Assembly: GCA_037576215.1 (NCBI GenBank)
Contig: JBANDB010000010.1
Coordinates: forward strand, 2,108,001 to 2,172,000
From: Armillaria gallica
Taxonomy: Eukaryota > Basidiomycota > Agaricomycetes > Agaricales > Physalacriaceae
DNA: 64,000 bases
Direction of reading: 5' to 3'
The position numbers and the translations under genes are program-made. Of this stretch, positions 58,540 through 64,000 are shown piece by piece; the first letter of the stretch is position 1; every line of letters begins with the position of its first letter. The notes under the pieces were generated by a model. It was not told the DNA's origin and made no database searches. It saw only the letters and a list, made by a program, of their open reading frames with translations.

Positions 58540-59273
58540 TCAAAGCACGCGGTCTTCGGTATCCTGCTTATAATTTCTGAAATTCACTTCAGCGGCGTCA
58601 TACACCGTTCTCCAATCCCTGCAAACGCGGGGCTGGCTCCATGCTGTCACACTTCCGCCTGTAGATCTCCTCACTGACTGAAGCTGCCCATCCGCTCGAC
58701 ACAAAACCACCTGGCGCAGATAGTTCATGCAATGCTGAAGTAACTGCGCGTCTGCGACCTTCTGTGAGTCCATCAATCCTGCGCGTATGATGTTCAAGCA
58801 GCGAAGCTGATGGAACATCGAGATGCTGAAGAGTCTTTGGTTAGGTCCGAGATGTACCATCCCACCGCCCGACGGTAAGAGGCTGTCCCATTCTGATATA
58901 CCGAGCTCGGTGTCAAGAGTGTAATGCTCCGAGTTTCCCACGTAGACGTATGCCTTTGAGTCGGTAAGACCGGGGACGTTCCATTCCTGCGGGTAATCAT
59001 GCCCGAGGTACGCTACAGTGGATAGTAAACGATGAGGGGCACCATTCAACCTGAGCACTTACAATAGTTCTGAGTCTGAACATTCTCTCCGAGTAACTTG
59101 GTTTTGGGACGAATCGCCTACGAGACATGAATTTGATTCCAGGTGACAACGGCGAAAATGACAGTGAAAACTGTAGATGCCGCTAATAAGGACATCGCTA
59201 GCCGAAGCTTTGAGGATAGAGGATTCTCTATAAATTCGGTGTTAGCATAAGCGCCCTCGGACTCAACTTCCAT
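58540..59273 (-). pseudogene. UstYa-like (DUF3328) gene with in-frame stop and altered motifs
   Basis: Exon 1 59273-59063 and exon 2 59012-58540; the intron 59013-59062 (GTAAGT...ACTGTAG) is in frame, total 228 codons including one internal TAG at 59120-59118, just after the membrane helix (VVTWNQIHVS). The sequence after the stop continues normally (RPKTKLLGENVQTQNYSYLG). In exon 2 the usual HxxHC pair is degenerate: the first reads HQLRC (Arg for His) and the second LLQHC (first His lost). A weak GTCATT donor could splice out the stop in frame but would shorten the membrane helix. I read it as a probably inactive copy of the neighbouring oxidase family. Confidence 0.75.
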
Positions 59274-59627
59274 ACCGGTTTGCTCCGTAAACATATCTCA
59301 CCGTCGAGTTAGGGATACGTGAGGGCAAGTATTATAGAAGTATACTTTAGCTCCTACGTTTTATACGTTCGGGACAGTGATTAGCGCCACATTCCAGTTC
59401 CTTGTTGATACACGCAACGTCAAGGGGAAATCATGATTAAATCAAGTCTGATCAGGTTCACACTTCAACGTCCGAGATTATCAAGCTGTTCCATTTGGTG
59501 CACATTTACACGGCAGAAAAAAAGGATTACTACATGACAAGCCATGAGACCACTAGCTAGCAGAGCCTTGGAAGGAACAATTATCAGGAAACCGAGATCA
59601 CGTCGAAGAAGTTTCACTTACGGTTTA

Positions 59628-59871
59628 CTAGATGCCATATCCAAGAACCTTGTAAGGAGACCCCTCCCTGGGTCCAGAGTGTGTCTCCAGAATGGAACGG
59701 CCGGCGTCAATGGCCGAATTACCTACGTACAAGACGGTTTTTAGTGCGCTTGCTACGAAGATGACTTGACGACATACCATCCGACATCAACGGGGCGGCC
59801 GCCGTATTGGACGAGAAAACAGAGAGCATGAGAATGCATGCGATAAGAGCTGAGACGAATCTAGTAGACAT
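59628..59871 (-). CDS. small secreted peptide
   Basis: Exons 59871-59778 and 59722-59628; a 55-nt intron (59723-59777, GTATGT, CACTAAA branch, CGTAG) keeps frame, 62 residues. The signal peptide is clear (MSTRFVSALIACILMLSVFS, cleavage near NTAAA-P). The mature part is short (NSAIDAGRSILE, then PYKVLGYGI at the end) with no Cys and no prenylation CaaX box, so it is not a typical mating pheromone. It could be an effector-like or cell-wall peptide. Another intron near the stop is possible because GTAAAC and GTAAGT follow. Confidence 0.5.
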
Positions 59872-60530
59872 CGGAATTCTTAGTGGGATAATGACTGAAT
59901 GTTGCTTACTTCCCAGACCAAGGCAGTCTTTTATACAAAAAGCACGTTGAAGGCTCTGCAACTGATATTGTGATGAGACGGTGCGGTGGGAGCTTAGAGA
60001 GATCGGGAGCGTCGTTTCCGTTGGTAGCTGGAGGTTGCAGAGGTTCACAGCCCCCGGGAATATCTAGAATCATTGCTTCATCGAACCTCCTAGATACTCC
60101 TCATTGCATCTCCAGGAGTCGGCCGAAACGCTCCTCCGAACTGATAGAAACCACCACACATAGAGATGCAATGGCCTTGGGCCAGCATTTCCTGTCAGAA
60201 CGAACCCGAATTCTTGGACAACTGCCCGGCTTGGCCCCTGCGCTGATACAAGCTGTATGCTATCGCATGCCAAGTTAGCTTGATATCTGTACCACAAGAA
60301 TTAACGCCCACCGGTTACAGGTATCTGGCGTCAAAAGAAGCAACGTTAGTATGTAAAAGAAGACCTCAAAGTTATGTAAAATCCGTTCGCTACTTTATCA
60401 TTAAAACGTCAATTTCCGACACCGGCGCTTGTTTGTCTCCAATAGGCAAGTCACAGGTGCTGTGGCAGGAGCACGAAACAGCTCGAAGAGTGTCGCTGGC
60501 CCCGTTCCGCCCTTGGCGCTAGTCTAGTAC
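59872..60530. other. intergenic, nothing recognised
   Basis: Divergent promoter region between the small secreted peptide and the 7-TM gene. Short ORFs only. Confidence 0.4.
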
Positions 60531-61785
60531 ATGGCTAGAGACCCGTACAAGACCGATGAGTCTGCTTCGTCGTTGTGGTTTGAACAGGCTGTAAATGCCA
60601 CAGGTCATATTGGCGCTATAGCATACGGTAAGTTTTACTTCTTGAACAAGCCACACCTCACTTACTTTGTACGTGCATCTTGCATCAAGGTACGCAACTG
60701 GCAACTGCGTTCCTCGCCGTGTACTGCGTCTTACATTCGGAGCAAAAGAAATACGTCTGGCAATCCATCACTTATGTTGGTCTGCTGGTCTTGTCGACAA
60801 TCTATACGGCATGTAATATCCATTCGAACGAGATGGCGTTGATCGATGAGCGCGGCTACCCTGGCGGACCCTTGCGTTACCAACTCGAGCAGAGTAATAC
60901 GACAACCATCGTCGTGGCTAACGTGGCGGGGATTACTATCACATTTCTCGCCGATATCTGTATGGTACGCCTCGTCGTGGATTGTTGGATTGGTTTCGAC
61001 TCATCTGGTAGCAGCTTTGGAGGTGCTACATCCTGTACCGGGGCCTATGGATAGCCGTCGTTCTTCCAGCGTTGCTTCTTCTCTCCTCAACCAGTGCGTT
61101 CATTGTAAGCTTCCGCATTTCAACTGACGCGATATTCCTCTGGCAGCCATGGGTGTATTTCTCGTGCTTCAGCTAGCCCTACCGGGGGCGGCTATCTGGG
61201 CACCCGGTATTGCCCAATTTTCCATCCCATACTGGGCCCTTTCAATCGCCTTCACCCTTCTCGTCACACTCATGATCGTTGCCCGTGTCTTGCTGATGCG
61301 TAGGGGGATCCGGGTTACGTTGGGACCCGAGTACGGGAGAGCGTATACCGGAATCGCGGCAATGCTAATTGAATGTGCCCTGCCGTATGCGCTGATTTCG
61401 TTTGTTGTCATTATCTTATATGGTCTGAGGAGCACAGCATCCATTCTCTTTGTCCCGTTGATGATCATGGTTGAGGTCAAGCACTGTCCACCTTCCTCTT
61501 CGCAAAGTAAAACTTAACTTGCACTTCTCCTTGTAGGCGATGACCCCACAGCTCATCATCATACGTGTCGTCCGAGGCCGTGGTCTGTCGGTGGACGCTG
61601 TCGCTACCACAAGTCGGCAGATATCGGTGATGCAATTCCATAAAGGTGTCCCTCCTGGTACAGAGACTACGGAGCTACCCGATTCTCCTATGATACCACT
61701 AGGAGAGAATGTGCACGCCGTGAACATCGCAGGACCGCTATCCGACAGCTCTTTTGAGGAACTGTCGAAGGCGTCTCCGTGTTAG
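60531..61785 (+). CDS. multi-pass membrane protein, uncharacterised basidiomycete family
   Basis: Five exons: 60531-60627, 60690-60964, 61015-61093, 61147-61475, 61537-61785, 343 codons in frame. About seven hydrophobic helices: ATAFLAVYCVL, SITYVGLLVLSTIYTACNI, TTIVVANVAGITITFLADI, LWIAVVLPALLLLSST, then IPYWALSIAFTLLVTLMIVA, ALPYALISFVVIIL and SILFVPLMIMVEAMTPQLII. The loops RCYILYRGLW and ARVLLMRRGIRV and the last-helix pattern PQLIIIRVVRGRG are typical of a large mushroom-specific family of receptor-like membrane proteins without known function. Intron 1 ends in AAG. The soluble tail is Ser/Thr-rich. Possibly a sensor or transporter for the adjacent cluster, but that is guesswork. Confidence 0.85.
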
Positions 61786-63581
61786 AGATTAGGGATACGT
61801 AGATGGACTAGGGGATAAACCGAGGGTCGTTGAGGTAGAAAGGACTTTATTAATGTCGTTCAGTTTACCGCTATAACCGGATCTGATGAATGATAGATAG
61901 CCGTGAAACGAAATGATCGTCGTGATGTGCGCGTCCAAAAGCAGTCTGTCATGCACGCCGAACCCCCGTATCCCTCAGTACCGAAGAGGACCGACACGTC
62001 ACGAGGTGCCGAGGAAGCAGAAGACTAAGCGTCTGTTCTCTGCCCGGCTCTCCTGCGCAAGACACTTATCATCCTCGCAAAACTTTTCGGCAAAAGCGCC
62101 ACTTCTTCTTAAACGCTCGTACAATGTTCCAGAAGGTATATGTGACATTTCAGCGCCAAAGGCGCCTGAAATCTTCGTCTGACCAGGCCTAAAGAGGGAA
62201 CCCGTGTGAAGTGCAGGTGGAAAGGGGAAAACATGAAGGTCGGAGGTATCATCCGAAGTGCCGCAAGGCATCGGCTCGGGCTCCAAGAGAACAGGTTATA
62301 CCAACATTAGGCAATGTGTTGAGCCATTTTCCCCTTTGACTAGCATTGGATAGTAGGATATCTTCCAATGGCAAACAGTCGTAGGGTCGTACGTCGGAAG
62401 AGGACACCGCTGATCCTCAGAGAGAATCCTGGACCACGAACGAAGTCGAACGGCCGGGTTAAGCCTATTCGTTCAGGGCGCGTCCCCTAGCGAACATCTT
62501 GATCTCCTTGTCGCCACCCTCTCACAGAGATTATGTCCTCATCTGCCAGAATGGCTGAAGAGAGGCAGATAGGAAAGGCTGTAATGGGTGGAACGTGGGG
62601 TTTATGCTGGACCGCTAGGGCAAGCAGTGCAGCCGCAGTAGTCAGCAAACTACGAATTTCACAAGTTTGCTGTGGAAAGGACGCTGTAAGGTCCGATCAG
62701 TCCAGCAGTGGACGGTTTGGGGTCAAGGTGCTCTTTTCCGGCAGACAGAAACGATCAGAGTCCTGTTCGTTGTCGCGAGCATCTATGAGGTGGTGTAAAG
62801 ATGATTGAAAGAGGAAGAAAAGGGAGAAAATGCTTACCATGATGTGAGCAAAAAAGGGACCAGCGTAGGCAAGCCGTGCCGCTAGCCGCTAGCCGCCACG
62901 CCAACCGTCATTTCCAAACGTTATATCCACCCTCCCAGTCCGAATCCATGTGACACAAGCATCTGCGTAGCTATGGTCGTGGCTATGGCGGAGAATGCGC
63001 GGTGATGATGATACTGTAGAGTGTGCTGTTTGATGAACCTTTACCGTCGAGCGTCATGGCGACTTTGGGTCAATCCTGCGACTACGCACTGCTCAATTGT
63101 TCCTGTGCAATTCATACCGGCCATCAGAACGAGTTCGAGGTGCTGGTCTGTTGATCGTTAACGAAAGTGATTTCACTGGTGCGAAACGGGAGCTGAGTCT
63201 TCGGGGATAGAGATGCGGGTGCTGTCGCTAGAAGCGCTTGACAAGGTTCGTCTAGCGTCCTGCAATGCCGGCGGGGAAACAGACTTGGCCGAGAAAAAAA
63301 AATTACCAGGTGCCATACCATACTGATTCAGGACATCCAAGTCCGACCTCGGGGTATGGTCGACCTGACAACTCTTTCTTCTTTCCTCTATGCGCAATGC
63401 GAAGGGTTTGGTTCCTGTGGTCCTGATATACATTCAGTTGTTTTCAAGCTGTAATACATGATCAACGTTCACACAGGAATGAAAATGCACTAACATCGGG
63501 AGGCTCGGAAATGAATTCCCCTTGCAGACAACCAGATAAAAGAATGTGCTTTGCTCTGGAGCTGTAGACCACAAGTTATCG
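61786..63581. other. intergenic, nothing recognised with confidence
   Basis: Contains a 91-codon plus-strand ORF (62533-62808) and an 86-codon minus-strand ORF (63173-63433). Neither has motifs, and neither could be extended with plausible splice sites. A tandem CCGCTAG pair occurs at about 62879-62892. Confidence 0.4.
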
Positions 63582-64000
63582 ATGGCACGATACGACAGCA
63601 TAATCTGCGACTTGGGAGACGTCCTCTTCACATGGTCTCCCCCGTCCAGCCACGCCATTCCACCGAAAACGCTGCGCGAAATTTTTTCCTCTGCGACATG
63701 GTTTGAGTACGAGAAAGGGCGCGTCTCCCAGCAGACATGCTACGACCGTCTTGGACACGAGCTCTCTCTCAATCCAGCCGACGTTCGCAAAGCAATCGAG
63801 GACTCCTGCGCCTCCCTAAAATGGGACAAGAATCTAGCGAGTTTCTTCCGGGAACTCAAAGATGCAAACCGAGAAGCGCTACGCATTTTCGCCATGTCCA
63901 ACATATCACAGCCAGATTATGAAGTGCTCCGGAGCATTTCGTCGGACATGGACTGGTCTATCTTCGATGACATCTTCACGTCCTTCGCAGCAGGCAGGCG
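63582..64000 (+). CDS. HAD-superfamily hydrolase-like protein, 5' part
   Basis: Open from ATG 63582 to the window edge (at least 139 residues). N-terminus MARYDSIICDLGDVLFTWSP: D-x-x-x-D (DLGD) is HAD motif I, with the first Asp as nucleophile. A helical cap follows (LREIFSSATWFEYEKGRVSQ), then FAMSNISQPDYEVLR, where the Ser of MSNIS is motif II, and WSIFDDIFTSFAAGRR, leading into motif III, beyond the edge. This subgroup of fungal HAD proteins includes phosphatase-like enzymes, epoxide-hydrolase N-domain relatives and the AstC-type drimane sesquiterpene synthases. Which of these it is depends on the missing C-terminal half. Its position at the end of a run with P450, NmrA and UstYa-like genes makes a biosynthetic role worth testing. 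Confidence 0.85.
   Translation, partial: MARYDSIICDLGDVLFTWSPPSSHAIPPKTLREIFSSATWFEYEKGRVSQQTCYDRLGHELSLNPADVRKAIEDSCASLKWDKNLASFFRELKDANREALRIFAMSNISQPDYEVLRSISSDMDWSIFDDIFTSFAAGR

Overview
The window reads as nuclear DNA from a basidiomycete fungus, most likely an Agaricomycete. The real genes are split by many short spliceosomal introns (about 43-86 nt, GT-AG with CTRAY-like branch points and a few GC-AG). Several products belong to families I associate with mushroom-forming fungi: a DUF6593 protein, expanded leucine-rich-repeat/F-box-like proteins, lineage-specific seven-helix membrane proteins and UstYa-like oxidases. Gene models below were built by hand: splice sites were chosen so that coding frame is kept and conserved family motifs are joined. 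No similarity search was run.

Layout. 0-6 kb: DUF6593 gene (cut by the left edge), DUF1917 gene, F-box/LRR gene, dual-specificity phosphatase. 6-9 kb: apparently intergenic. 9-11 kb: TOK-type two-pore K+ channel. 11.7-12.6 kb: relic of an LRR-like gene. 13.3-14.8 kb: multi-pass membrane protein. 15.8-22.3 kb: small ORF, class II aldolase/adducin-type enzyme, two LRR-like paralogues. 22.4-32.1 kb: a tandem segmental duplication; copy 1 has intact EXO70 plus 7-TM gene A, copy 2 has a wrecked EXO70 pseudogene plus intact 7-TM gene B. A TA-flanked inverted-repeat element of 741 bp sits only in copy 1.

33-49 kb is a transposon-rich, largely geneless stretch. From about 34.6 to 45 kb it is visibly poor in CpG and rich in TpG/CpA, which is what long-term cytosine methylation leaves behind. 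It holds diverged repeat pairs, a relic of a lectin-like repeat gene, a 327-bp foldback hAT-like MITE with perfect 8-bp target duplication, and a 2.1-kb inverted-repeat element full of GCGTT hexamer-like motifs that itself carries a nested 528-bp hAT-like element.

49-64 kb is genic again: an LRR-like gene with an apparent frameshift, then a cytochrome P450, an NmrA-type dehydrogenase/isomerase, a single-pass membrane/secreted protein, an intact UstYa-like oxidase, a second UstYa-like copy with an in-frame stop, a small secreted peptide, a 7-TM protein and, at the right edge, a HAD-type phosphatase-like protein of the kind also used by fungal drimane synthases. P450 + UstYa-like + NmrA + HAD together resemble a natural-product gene cluster; this is an inference and is the most interesting functional hypothesis in the window.
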